Assembly (NCBI GenBank): GCA_017475045.1
Contig: JAFVGH010000068.1
Coordinates: 1-64,000, forward strand
Origin: Fibrobacter sp.
GTDB lineage: Bacteria; Fibrobacterota; Fibrobacteria; Fibrobacterales; Fibrobacteraceae
Length of the DNA stretch: 64,000 bases
Direction of reading: 5' to 3'
The notes under the pieces were generated by a model. The model was not told the DNA's origin, made no database searches, and was given only the letters and a program-made list of their open reading frames with translations. A program made the translations under genes and the position numbers. The first letter of the stretch is position 1. Every line of letters starts with the position of its first letter. Shown in pieces: positions 53,916 through 62,296 of this stretch.

Positions 53916-55766
53916 TTACTCAACTTCGTATTCTACTTCGCACACCGTGTTACCGTGGTAATCCAGCCTGTAGGTGTACGTACCCGGCTCCGTGGGCAAG
54001 GTGACCTGCTGCCACTGGGGGGTATTGTATCCATTGGTAACATCCTGGTTTTCAACAAGGATTTCATCACCAAAATAGAGTGTCATTTTTTGCGGGCTTG
54101 GAGCACTTCCCCACCCACTAAAGGAATTTGCGCCGGGGGTAAAGAAGTCTTTTCCGCTATTCCAAACATTTTTCCCTATAGCACAACCAGTTGAAGTGAT
54201 TGCAGGGTACTCCACCTTCATCGTAGCCTTGCAAACCTGGTTCCCGCCATAGGTAAGAGTGTATTCGTAGCTTCCCAGCTCAGTGGGAGCTGTTATACTA
54301 AAGCCTCCATTGTAGCTGCGGTTTACCGTAATATTTTGGCTAGAGCCGTTTCCATTCAAAGTCATGGACACATTATCACCCATAGCGTCAGTCCAACCGC
54401 TAAGCGATCCTACATTAAACTTGACGCTTCCACCAGGCAAAACAGAACTTGCAAAAGAACAACTTGCCGTCACCTTCGGATATTCCACCGTTAGGCTGGC
54501 TGAGCACACTTCTTCGCCGTCCGCAGAAAGCGTTATCGGATACGTTTTCAGCTCAGACGGTGCCTTCAGCGACGTCTCGTTCTTTCCCCAGTTATTATCA
54601 GAAATAATTGTAACTTCTTTAGGGGTCCCATTTCCAATAGTCAGATCCATTGTCATAGAACCACTAACTCCCGTAACAGACTTCGCCTTAAAGACGAAAG
54701 ACTGACCGGGCATAGTACTAATAGAACCTGAATTTGAGTTGTTTACCGCATTTTGGTCAGCGCCCACGACACATTGTGCCCCCGGCAATTCCGATGCAGT
54801 CACCGAGTTGCATGTGGGGCTCATGGTCATGCCGTCGCTGTTGGTGACGGTCACCGTCGGGGTATACGTACCCTTTGCCGAGATAGTCATGGTGCCCGAG
54901 GTACCCGTTCCAGAGATTCCGCCACCCCACGCATAGGTAAAGGGTTCCGCTCCCGTGCAGCCGCTCACCGTCCAGGTTGCCTCCTTGGACTTAGAAGAAG
55001 ACACGACCAGGGATTTCGTAGGCGTGGTACAGGTACAGCCGCTCACCTTAATTCCGGTCACCTCTACCTTGGACTGGCACTTGACCTCTTTTTCCGTGGC
55101 GAGTCCCTTGTTTATCACCACCGCCGCTCCGTAAGAGCCCTTGGCGGCGTAGGTTACGGCAGGGGTGGCATCCTTGCTCGAGGCGATAGAGCTCCCTTCG
55201 TCAAAGGTCCAGTCGTAACTTTCAATGGTGACGCTGGAATTGATGGCCACGTACTTCCAGGTGGTAGGACCTCCCCTCTCTACACTGGCCGGGGTCGGAC
55301 TGCAGATGCCGTTGACAATGGGCGTAGTGGACTTGGAAGAAGACGATACAACAGCAACGCTGCTGCTTGAACCACCAGCGCTGTCGCTGGAACTTGTCGG
55401 TGTAATATCAGGTATTATCGCCGAAGAACTGGCAATTACCGGGCCCTTCGGGGTAGACGAGGAACTCACAGTTTGGGCAGAAGAGTCTGCACCGGAACCG
55501 GATCCATCTTGTTGACCTTCGCTAGAACTGAAAATTTCACCGCCCTCACCTGCCGCACGCTCCATGGCGGCGACACATTGAGGGTCCTCGTTACAGGCAG
55601 CCATCGCAGCCGGAATAAGGTTCGACATGCCGTCTTCGTTGAACTCGCCATAGTTCAACAGGGCCATTTCGTCTTCGAGGCCCTTGGCTTCCACGGCACC
55701 ATAATCACAGCTCCACAATAAAGCTGCAAGACACGTGAAAAATGCGCTTAAAAACACCCGTTTCAT
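53916..55766 (-). CDS. 'LLNYG' poly-Ser lipoprotein 1 with Ig-like repeats
   Basis: 616 aa. Lipobox ALLWSC. A conserved N-terminal segment reads DEMALLNYGEF, followed by a small Cys-paired helix (AACNEDPQCVAAMERAA). A long Ser-rich linker (about 78-150) leads to PKD-like domains (SYDWTFDEGSSIASSKDATPAV; FTYAWGGGISGTGTSG). Three tandem ~85-residue Ig-like repeats follow, each ending in a pattern like YxLxYxGNxVCxxxxxVEY. Paralogues are at 57142 and 58543. No enzymatic motif; probably a surface binding or structural protein. Confidence 0.72.
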   Translation of the reverse strand: MKRVFLSAFFTCLAALLWSCDYGAVEAKGLEDEMALLNYGEFNEDGMSNLIPAAMAACNEDPQCVAAMERAAGEGGEIFSSSEGQQDGSGSGADSSAQTVSSSSTPKGPVIASSSAIIPDITPTSSSDSAGGSSSSVAVVSSSSKSTTPIVNGICSPTPASVERGGPTTWKYVAINSSVTIESYDWTFDEGSSIASSKDATPAVTYAAKGSYGAAVVINKGLATEKEVKCQSKVEVTGIKVSGCTCTTPTKSLVVSSSKSKEATWTVSGCTGAEPFTYAWGGGISGTGTSGTMTISAKGTYTPTVTVTNSDGMTMSPTCNSVTASELPGAQCVVGADQNAVNNSNSGSISTMPGQSFVFKAKSVTGVSGSMTMDLTIGNGTPKEVTIISDNNWGKNETSLKAPSELKTYPITLSADGEEVCSASLTVEYPKVTASCSFASSVLPGGSVKFNVGSLSGWTDAMGDNVSMTLNGNGSSQNITVNRSYNGGFSITAPTELGSYEYTLTYGGNQVCKATMKVEYPAITSTGCAIGKNVWNSGKDFFTPGANSFSGWGSAPSPQKMTLYFGDEILVENQDVTNGYNTPQWQQVTLPTEPGTYTYRLDYHGNTVCEVEYEVE

Positions 55767-55873
55767 AAGCTACTCCATACCCCTGTAGTATTACACCTAT
55801 CCACTAATATATACTTTTTTTTACCAATGTAAACAAAAAATTTCATTTCGTTGATAAAAAACACGAAAAAACG

Positions 55874-55896
55874 CAAAAAAAAGCCCTCCCGGGAGG
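55874..55896 (-). terminator. Intrinsic terminator after intact Rpn gene
   Basis: Perfect palindrome CCCTCCCGGGAGGG (55883-55896) followed on - by CTTTTTTTT. It lies 28 bp after the Rpn stop. Confidence 0.8.
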
Positions 55897-55923
55897 GAGG
55901 GGGCGTCTAGCTATATGGCGTTG

Positions 55924-56967
55924 CTACGGTTTGCCAGGAGATTCCTTGGCCTTTCCCGCTACGATTTTCCGAGCTTTTTCGATTAGGTTGGCCGGCACGC
56001 CAAGGGACTCCAGAATGTCGATTCCTTCGGCACGACCTTTGGTAAGACCTTCGGCACGACCTTTGGCAAGACCTTTGGCAAGACCTTCAGCACTAGCTTT
56101 CTCACAGGCTTCGGCACAGGCTTTTTCCGTGCCACGACGTATGCCGCTGGCAATAATCGTATCTATCTCTTCCCGCGTTACCATGTCCTTCTCCTGCCTC
56201 GTCAAGAGTTCGTCGTCTGCGTTGTCCACCCGGATGCGTTCCAGGGCCTCCTCCAGAATCTCGTTGCCAAAATGCGGCAGTTCCTTGCCATCGCCGGCGT
56301 GGTTCAGCAGGTACAGCCAGGCGTCCACGGATCCTGAGACTTCGCTTTCGGATTTCTTGAACTTGGGCAGACTAATCATAATATACTTATTTTTCCCGAA
56401 AACGGGTGCCGCACTGCCGTTTTTCAGCGCATTGCGACTATATAGCGCCCATTCGTCTATGTATTCGTCATCTCTGGAGCTGGACAGGTCAAAGTCGCAA
56501 ATCCAGATGGAGACCGTTTCCGGAAGCTCGTACCGCTTGCTTTCTCGTATATCCCTGGGAAGTGCCTGGAACTCCTTGGTCCGTTCCATCTCCTGCTTGC
56601 CCTTGATAATCAAGAAAGCCTTGTAAAGGACAGCCCTGTCGGTAAAGAAGTCGTGTTCTGCCTTCTGCATCTCTATGTCGATAAAGCGTCCTGTGCCCGT
56701 GGTGGCGAAGATATCCAGGATCACCTTCTTGCTGCGGGCGGAACGCATCGTTATGGTCTTGTCGAAGGTGAAGGTGAGGTTCTTTATTCTGTCGTCGCCC
56801 TCCAGATGCAGGATTCCGTCCAAAAAATCCTTGAGGGCACTTTCGCTGTCAAAGAGTTCCTTGAAGCCGGTGTCGTATCTAGGGTCCAGATAGACTTGCC
56901 CCTGCAGCGATTCGGGGATAGGTCTCTTGCGGATGGGTTTGGCTTTTCTTTGCTTGTTTTTTCTCAT
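55924..56967 (-). CDS. Rpn/PD-(D/E)XK nuclease-family transposase-like protein, intact
   Basis: 347 aa. A basic N-terminus is followed by YLDPRYDTGFKELFDSE and LKDFLDGIL, the typical Rpn entry. The nuclease core has Asp85 (VILDIFATT) and Glu99 in DIEMQKAEHDFFTDRAVLY, the D...ExQ/K pattern. A later WICDFDLS and YIMISLPKF lead to a C-terminal run of Ala-Glu/Lys-Gly-Arg heptads (about 285-310) and the end ESLGVPANLIEKARKIVAG. E. coli Rpn proteins are DNA endonucleases that promote RecA-independent recombination. This is the only intact member of four here. It carries the shared leader upstream and its own terminator. Confidence 0.82.
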   Translation of the reverse strand: MRKNKQRKAKPIRKRPIPESLQGQVYLDPRYDTGFKELFDSESALKDFLDGILHLEGDDRIKNLTFTFDKTITMRSARSKKVILDIFATTGTGRFIDIEMQKAEHDFFTDRAVLYKAFLIIKGKQEMERTKEFQALPRDIRESKRYELPETVSIWICDFDLSSSRDDEYIDEWALYSRNALKNGSAAPVFGKNKYIMISLPKFKKSESEVSGSVDAWLYLLNHAGDGKELPHFGNEILEEALERIRVDNADDELLTRQEKDMVTREEIDTIIASGIRRGTEKACAEACEKASAEGLAKGLAKGRAEGLTKGRAEGIDILESLGVPANLIEKARKIVAGKAKESPGKP

Positions 56968-56969
56968 AG

Positions 56970-57066
56970 CGTCTTAATCCGGGTGCGCCCCGGTGTACGG
57001 CGAGGCGGAATACCCCGTACTGTATAAGACGTTTTTTTGAAACGAAAAAGGCCCTGTAAAGTTTCT
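56970..57066 (-). promoter_or_regulatory. Conserved Rpn leader, copy A
   Basis: On -: CAAAAAAACGTCTTATACA box (ends 57021), hairpin GTACGG/CCGTAC, then hairpin CGGG-N5-CCCG, then the Rpn start at 56967. The same order and box occur before three other Rpn copies. Confidence 0.6.
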
Positions 57067-57086
57067 TTTTACAGACTTACAAGGCA

Positions 57087-57114
57087 AAAAAAAAGCCCTC
57101 CCGGAAGGGAGGGC
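57087..57114 (-). terminator. Intrinsic terminator after LLNYG lipoprotein 2
   Basis: GCCCTCCC (57095-57102), GGAA, GGGAGGGC (57107-57114), then on - a run of nine T. Confidence 0.85.
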
Positions 57115-57141
57115 TAAAAAAATCAAATGAAATAGAATCGA

Positions 57142-58401
57142 TTAATACACACCACATTTTCCAGCCGCAGTCAAATTGACCACAACCGCACTCGAGTTGC
57201 ACGACACCGCAAAATACCACCCACTGTTGTTATTTCCAGTAGTCGCATTCGCATAAGTATTGCTGCCACAAGTAACTGAGGAGCCGGACATATCAGATCC
57301 ACCATTCTCACAATAGAAGAAGGAATAAGAACCAACACTCACCATAAGCGTATTTTCCCCTGCAGGAACAGGCATTTTACCATTCATCTCACTAATTTCA
57401 TATTTAGGATGATCCGAATCAATCACAGCTGGCGACGTACAGGTAATTGTTGAATCTGTTTCAGCGGTACTAACAGTCACCTTGGGCGTAAGTGGGGTTT
57501 CTGCCTTAACGCCACTAAGGCTCATGGTCCCCGTTGCTCCTGTTCCCGTCGCACCACTCCAAGAATATTTCGTAACAGCTGACTTACAGGACACATTCCA
57601 GCTAGCAGAGGCATCCTTAGCCACATCTACGGTTTCCGAAGTGGGCTTGCAGGAGCATCCTTCAATGGGGTCCCCGTTCACCCTGACAGAACCGCAGTTA
57701 ATGACCTTGTCCCTAATCTTCAGGGTCGCAGAATACGAGTTGGGCGTGGTATAGGTGGCAGTCACCGTCTTTGTCTTACAAGGCTGACTGGCGGTTCCTT
57801 CGCTAGACCCGGTCAAGGTCCATTCGCATGTAGCAGCGTTCACCATTTCGTTGTAATCCATTATCTGCCTTGCAGTGGAACCAGAAGGCAGAGAGGCCAC
57901 CGTGAAGGTCCAGGTTACAGGATTACCCTTCCGGACAGAGGTCGGGCTTGGTGCGCAAGAGCCATCGGGAGTAGAACCGTCCGAAACGACAGCGCTAGAA
58001 GCGGGAGTCGTGTTGCTGCCGGAGCCCGAACTGCCGGTGGGGGTCACCGATGCAGAAGACGTATTGACCACCGGGCCCTGGTTGTGGTTCGTAGAACCGC
58101 TACCACTGCTGGCCGGAGTATCGCCATTCTCGCCGGTACTGTCGGGCGGAATCACGTCTACGGCACCTTCCATCTTGGCCGCACAGCCACCCGGGGTCGT
58201 GTCGGCCATACATTCGGCCACGGCCTGGTTCACGAGAGTCTTCATGTTGCCCTCGTCGCCTTCGGCAAACGGGGGACCGTAGTTCAACAGGGCAAGTTCG
58301 TCGTCACCGCCCCTCACAATCACATCACCGTCACCGCAGGCCCAAAAAGCCGCAGCGGCAACGCTCAAAACAGAAAATCCTACAAGAAATTTCTTGTTCA
58401 T
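57142..58401 (-). CDS. 'LLNYG' lipoprotein 2
   Basis: 419 aa. Lipobox AAAAFWAC. The N-terminal motif DELALLNYGPPFAEGDEGNM is followed by a Cys-paired helical stretch. A Ser/Thr/Gly-rich linker, less pure in Ser than in its paralogues, precedes PKD-like domains (TWTFTVASLPSG; TKYSWSGATGTGATG). The C-terminal Cys-rich end has FFYCENGG and AVSCNSSAV. AGAGGT lies 8-13 bp before the ATG. No catalytic motif; function unknown, probably surface-exposed. Confidence 0.7.
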   Translation of the reverse strand: MNKKFLVGFSVLSVAAAAFWACGDGDVIVRGGDDELALLNYGPPFAEGDEGNMKTLVNQAVAECMADTTPGGCAAKMEGAVDVIPPDSTGENGDTPASSGSGSTNHNQGPVVNTSSASVTPTGSSGSGSNTTPASSAVVSDGSTPDGSCAPSPTSVRKGNPVTWTFTVASLPSGSTARQIMDYNEMVNAATCEWTLTGSSEGTASQPCKTKTVTATYTTPNSYSATLKIRDKVINCGSVRVNGDPIEGCSCKPTSETVDVAKDASASWNVSCKSAVTKYSWSGATGTGATGTMSLSGVKAETPLTPKVTVSTAETDSTITCTSPAVIDSDHPKYEISEMNGKMPVPAGENTLMVSVGSYSFFYCENGGSDMSGSSVTCGSNTYANATTGNNNSGWYFAVSCNSSAVVVNLTAAGKCGVY

Positions 58402-58542
58402 AATAAACCTCTTTGAGGTAAATATATGCTTTTTTGTGGGGATTTTCTAGTAAAAAGCCGTTAAATGACGCAATTTAGGTTGATTTTACAATTTTGCGTG
58501 ATAAACCTAGCCGTTTCTCGTAACGATATGTTTACGCAAGCG

Positions 58543-59831
58543 CTACCAACAGCCTCCATGCCATTTGAAATCACTTGTGCCCTCAGGGATGGTCAATACC
58601 AAGGGGAATGATGCATTTATCTGTCCAGAGAAATGCTGGGGATCTTCGTACCATGTAGCATCCGTAGAACTGTAAGTACTGAACATGGCCTTGGCCTCTG
58701 CACTGCTAATGCCATGAATTTGGAACTGAATCGCCCGCATTCCCGTATTACCATTGCACTTGGCAATCTCATAAATACCCGGACCCGTTATTTGCGTCTG
58801 TGATTCACTAGGCTGGAAATTTTCGATCTGGGTGTTCGGATTGTTTGCGTCGACAACGGTGACCTTTTCGCATGTAACCACAGCCGTCTTTCCATCTTGG
58901 TTTGTCACTGTCGCCGAGGCACCGTAGATTCCCTTGGCGGTATAGCTGCCGGTACCTGTTTCAGAGGATCCCTTTGCATCGCCAGCCCATTGATAAGAAA
59001 GGGGTTCTGAGCCTTCGCTTGAACACCCTGAAATGGTCCAGGTGTAAACAACTGGATTGTTATCAGCGAGATCGTTCGAAGTCGTGACAGGAGCCCCGCA
59101 GGTGCACCCAGTAACCTCCGGGCCCACCACGGTCAGCTTGTTGCAGGTAATGGGCTTTGACTCCCCGTCAATGGTCAGCGTAGGCGTGTAGACGCCCGTT
59201 TCTGCGAATACGGTAGTGGGCGTAGCTTCGCCACTGGTTGCAATGTCGGCCCCCGTAAAGCTCCAGCTATAACTCTTGGCGGCTTCACCATTGGTCCTAA
59301 ACTGCCACTGGACAGGCGTCCCCTTGACCACGGTGGTCACTCCACCCACAGGCTGGCAATACTTGAGCACTACGCTCGGGATGGTGGAGCTTCCGCTGGA
59401 GGTGGCGCTTGAGGCGGACGTCGTTTCAACAGCGCCCGACCCGCCCTGGGAGTCTGAACTGACCGTAGATATAACAGGAACTCCCGCAGAGTTGATAACG
59501 ATGGCACGGGAAGAACTGGACCGTGATTCCGTCGCGGCGCTGCTCTCTCCGGTGACCGCTCCCGAGTTGCTGCTTTCGTCGGGAATGTCCAACGTGCCGC
59601 TTGCTTTTTCCATGGCGGCCTTGCAGGCGTCGTCGGCCTCGCAATCCTTGATGGCATTGCTCCTGAGGGTCCACATGTTGCCGGAATCGCCCTCCACAAA
59701 TGGCGGTCCGTAATTCAACAAGGCGAGCTCGTCTTCACCACCGCGAGCATCTACGGTGCCATCTCCGCAAGCCCAAAAGGTTGCGGTAGCCATAACTATA
59801 AGGAAAAAATGATAAGAGAATTCTTACCCAT
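58543..59831 (-). CDS. 'LLNYG' lipoprotein 3, signal peptide out of frame
   Basis: The continuous frame (58543-59793, 416 aa) begins MATATFWACGDG, too short a leader for a lipoprotein although the lipobox FWAC is present. Immediately upstream, ATG 59831 opens MGKNSLIIFSL and then hits TAG. One extra T in the six-T tract (59809-59804) would join the two into a perfect 22-residue lipoprotein signal ending ATFWAC. The rest matches its paralogues: DELALLNYGPPFVEGDSGNM, Cys-paired helix, Ser-rich linker, PKD-like domains (YSWSFTGADIATSGEATP; YTWTISGCSSEGSEPLSYQW). Either a real off-state or decay, or an assembly error. The ribosome site GGGAG precedes 59831. Confidence 0.6.
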
Positions 59832-59981
59832 AACCCATACTCCCTAAATTACCCAACCACAAATATATATTTTTTTTTACGAACAGGGAATCTTTTTTGG
59901 GAAAAAAAATGGGGCTTCTTGCCTTGGCGGCCCGCCCCGGAACGCAGTCCGGGGTAAACTCCGGCGAGGATCCGCTATCAT

Positions 59982-60090
59982 CTGTAAAATTCGCACGTAA
60001 ACAAATTTTTCAGGCATATTTCGCCTCAAAAAAGCGTCTTATACATAGACGAGGACCTTTCCCGTCTGCGATACGGGCGCGTTCCCGGAA
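59982..60090 (+). promoter_or_regulatory. Conserved Rpn leader, copy B
   Basis: CGTCTTATACA box at 60035-60045, hairpin AGACG/CGTCT around 60047-60066, then CGGG-N6-CCCG near 60074-60087. The Rpn ATG is at 60107. Close in sequence to copy C. Confidence 0.6.
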
Positions 60091-60106
60091 AAAAGAGAAA
60101 TACGCA

Positions 60107-61057
60107 ATGACCAAAGAACAGTACGCGGAAATGCTCCGCGATATCAACGAAACACATAAGAGCGGAGGAGACACCGCCGCCTGTATCGCAAAATACCGCA
60201 AGCGGTACAAGTTCGTCTACATATACAACGACACCATCTTCAAGCAGATCTTCGGCAACCCCGAAAACATGGACATCACGGCGAACTTCCTGAACGCCAT
60301 ACTCAAGCTGGATGGCGGCGACTGCATCGACAAGCTCACCTTCGTGAACCCCGCAGTGGAAGGAACCTTGAGCAAGACGGTCATCTCGGACGTGGTTGTA
60401 GAGAGCGAGCACCTTGAGCGCATCGTGATGGAAGTCCAACATGTAAAGGGCGACGCCTACAACGACAGGCTCGTCTACTACGTCGCAAAACGCACCGTGG
60501 CAAGCAAGGCTCATGGCGAAAGCTACTAGCTAAGGAACCTGAACCTCATCAGCCTCCAGATGTTCGACGGATTCCCTGAATCCAGGAACTACAGGCACAG
60601 CATACGCCTCAAGAACCAGGAGAACGACGAGTTTTTCAAGAAGCAGACCATTACCCTCGTCGAGATTCCCAAGTTCCTGGAGGGGGACTACAGCTCCGAC
60701 AACAGCATGCTGGCCCAGTGGCTCCGCGTAATCGACGGGCTAAACAAGGAAAAGCCTGTTCCCGTGCCCGAGGGCTCGATATTCGCCCGCTTGCAGGAGA
60801 AAGCGAAATTGAGTATATTTACCGAGGAGTTCCTAGTAAGCGAGGCCATGAACATGAGCGACCGCCAATACGAAATGTACGTAGAAAAGAAGCAAGCCCG
60901 CGCAGAGGGACTGGCCGAAGGACGCGCAGAAGGACGTGCAGAAGGACGTGCAGAGGGAATTGATATTCTGGAGTCCCTCGGCGTGTCAAGTGATTTAATT
61001 GAGAAAGCTCGGAAAATCGCTGCGGAGAAGCTCAAGGAATCTCCTAGCAAGCCATAG
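60107..61057 (+). pseudogene. Rpn-family gene split by one nonsense codon
   Basis: ATG 60107 reads MTKEQYAEMLRDINETH and a typical Rpn core (FKQIFGNPENMDITANFLNAIL; VISDVVVESEHLERIVMEVQ). The frame meets TAG at 60527-60529 just after SKAHGESY. The same frame continues without a shift (ISLQMFDGFPESRNYRH, VEIPKFLEGD) to a C-terminal Arg-Ala-Glu-Gly repeat and the end ESLGVSSDLIEKARKIAAE at 61057. A single codon therefore separates this from a full ~316-aa protein. It could be a recent inactivation, an amber readthrough, or a sequencing error. Confidence 0.75.
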
Positions 61058-61081
61058 CAAGGCTCCCTAACTAGACATTCA

Positions 61082-61107
61082 ACCCCCGTGGATGGTTCCG
61101 CGGGGGT
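61082..61107 (+). terminator. Hairpin after Rpn copy B
   Basis: ACCCCCG (61082-61088) pairs with CGGGGGT (61101-61107), followed by GTGTTTGT. The weak T run makes it only a probable terminator. Confidence 0.45.
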
Positions 61108-61140
61108 GTGTTTGTATGTGAACTTATAAAAGCCATGTAA

Positions 61141-61232
61141 CCAAAATTTTCAGGCATATCTCGCCTCAAAAAAACGTCTATACATGTAGACGGGGCTCTT
61201 TCCTGTCTGCGATACGGGCGCGTTCCCGCCAT
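61141..61232 (+). promoter_or_regulatory. Conserved Rpn leader, copy C
   Basis: CGTCTATACA box at 61175-61184, hairpin AGACG/TGTCT, then CGGG-N6-CCCG. The gene starts at 61245. Very similar to copy B across about 90 bp. Confidence 0.6.
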
Positions 61233-61244
61233 AAATGGATTAAA

Positions 61245-62083
61245 ATGACAGAAAATGAAAACCTTGTAGAGTCGGATATCCGCGACATCGCTCACGAATT
61301 CAACGTGATTGTGGACTCCGTGAAAGATGACAAGAGCAATTTCGTTCACGAAATCCCTCGCTCAAGGCATTCCTAGACACCATCGACCTTGCAAGCTTGC
61401 GAGGATCGAGCGAAAACCTTTCCAGTGACAAGCATGCAGGCTCCGCGGACCTCGTTTTCGAGGCGAATCTCAAGGATGGCGGCATCACCGATGTATTTCT
61501 CCAGATTTCGGAGTATTATCACCACCTGTTCCTGGAGCGCGAAAAGGACGTGCCCGTGGTGGCATTCATCGTCTATAACGGAGAGGATGGCTGGGATCCG
61601 CTCAGCGAAACGCGGTTTCCGAACTATCCCGAATATTACCACGACATCGGATTTCCTTTCAAAGTGGAATTCTTGGATGTGGGACACGCCATCGACGATG
61701 CAGAATTGAAGGCTCTTTCGCCCATTACCCTTGTCGCTCTTACTGCAATGAAGTATATTTTTGATGTCGAGAAATTCTCGGTTTCTTTCCGTGAGGCAGC
61801 ACTGCACTTGCTCAAGATGCAGAATACCGATGAGGGGAAGGATTTTATCAAACAGTCGCTTTCGTATTTCTTTTGGAAGTGGCCCTACAAGAGCGAGGTA
61901 ATCAAGATGGATAGTCCGGAAGCCATTGCGAACAAGGGTTACGAAACCTTCGGTGAGCATTTCTTCAATGCAGGCGAGGCAAAAGGCGAGTCCAACGCTA
62001 TCAGTGTCTTAGAGAAACTGGGTGCTTCTCCAGAAATGATTGCCGAGGCGAAGGCGATGCTTGCAGCGCTTGCGAACAAATAA
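61245..62083 (+). pseudogene. Rpn-family (PD-(D/E)XK transposase-like) gene with frameshift
   Basis: ATG 61245 opens MTENENLVESDIRDIAHEF and ends at TAG 61374-61376. From about 61352 another frame continues NPSLKAFLDTIDLASL and runs unbroken to 62083. A one-base loss in the short A run at 61351-61353 explains it. The second part has the layout of 'Rpn/YhgA-like' proteins: LVFEANLKDGG, VVAFIVYNGEDGWDP, LSPITLVALTAMKYIF, and a C-terminal AGEAKGESNAISVLEKLG. It belongs to a different subfamily from its neighbours despite sharing their leader. Confidence 0.7.
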
Positions 62084-62094
62084 CCACCATCGAC

Positions 62095-62114
62095 ATCCTC
62101 GCGGAGGCGAGGAT
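62095..62114. repeat. REP-like palindrome, ATCCTCGC type
   Basis: ATCCTCGC (62095-62102), GGAG, GCGAGGAT (62107-62114). Related to 63275-63294 and to the first hairpin of the scpA repeat (40434-40453). Confidence 0.75.
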
Positions 62115-62137
62115 CCGCTGGAATCAATTTAACGGCA

Positions 62138-62172
62138 AAAGCCCCGGACGGTGTGTCCTGGGGCTTTGGTTG
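62138..62172 (+). terminator. Terminator after Rpn copy C
   Basis: AAAGCCCC (62138-62145) / GGGGCTTT (62160-62167) with inner GGAC/GTCC pairing, then GGTTGTTTT. Duplicated almost exactly at 63321-63350. Confidence 0.75.
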
Positions 62173-62181
62173 TTTTCACAA

Positions 62182-62288
62182 TGTAAAATCCGCACTGTAA
62201 ACAAAATTTTCGGGCAAGTTTCCCCTCAAAAAAACGTCTTATACAATGTAGGGCCTTTCCACCCTGCCGTTTAACGGGACGCACCCGA
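62182..62288 (+). promoter_or_regulatory. Conserved Rpn leader, copy D
   Basis: CGTCTTATACA box at 62235-62245, hairpin GTAGGG/CCCTGC, then CGGG-N5-CCCG. The gene starts at 62297. Confidence 0.6.
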
Positions 62289-62296
62289 TCATAGAT

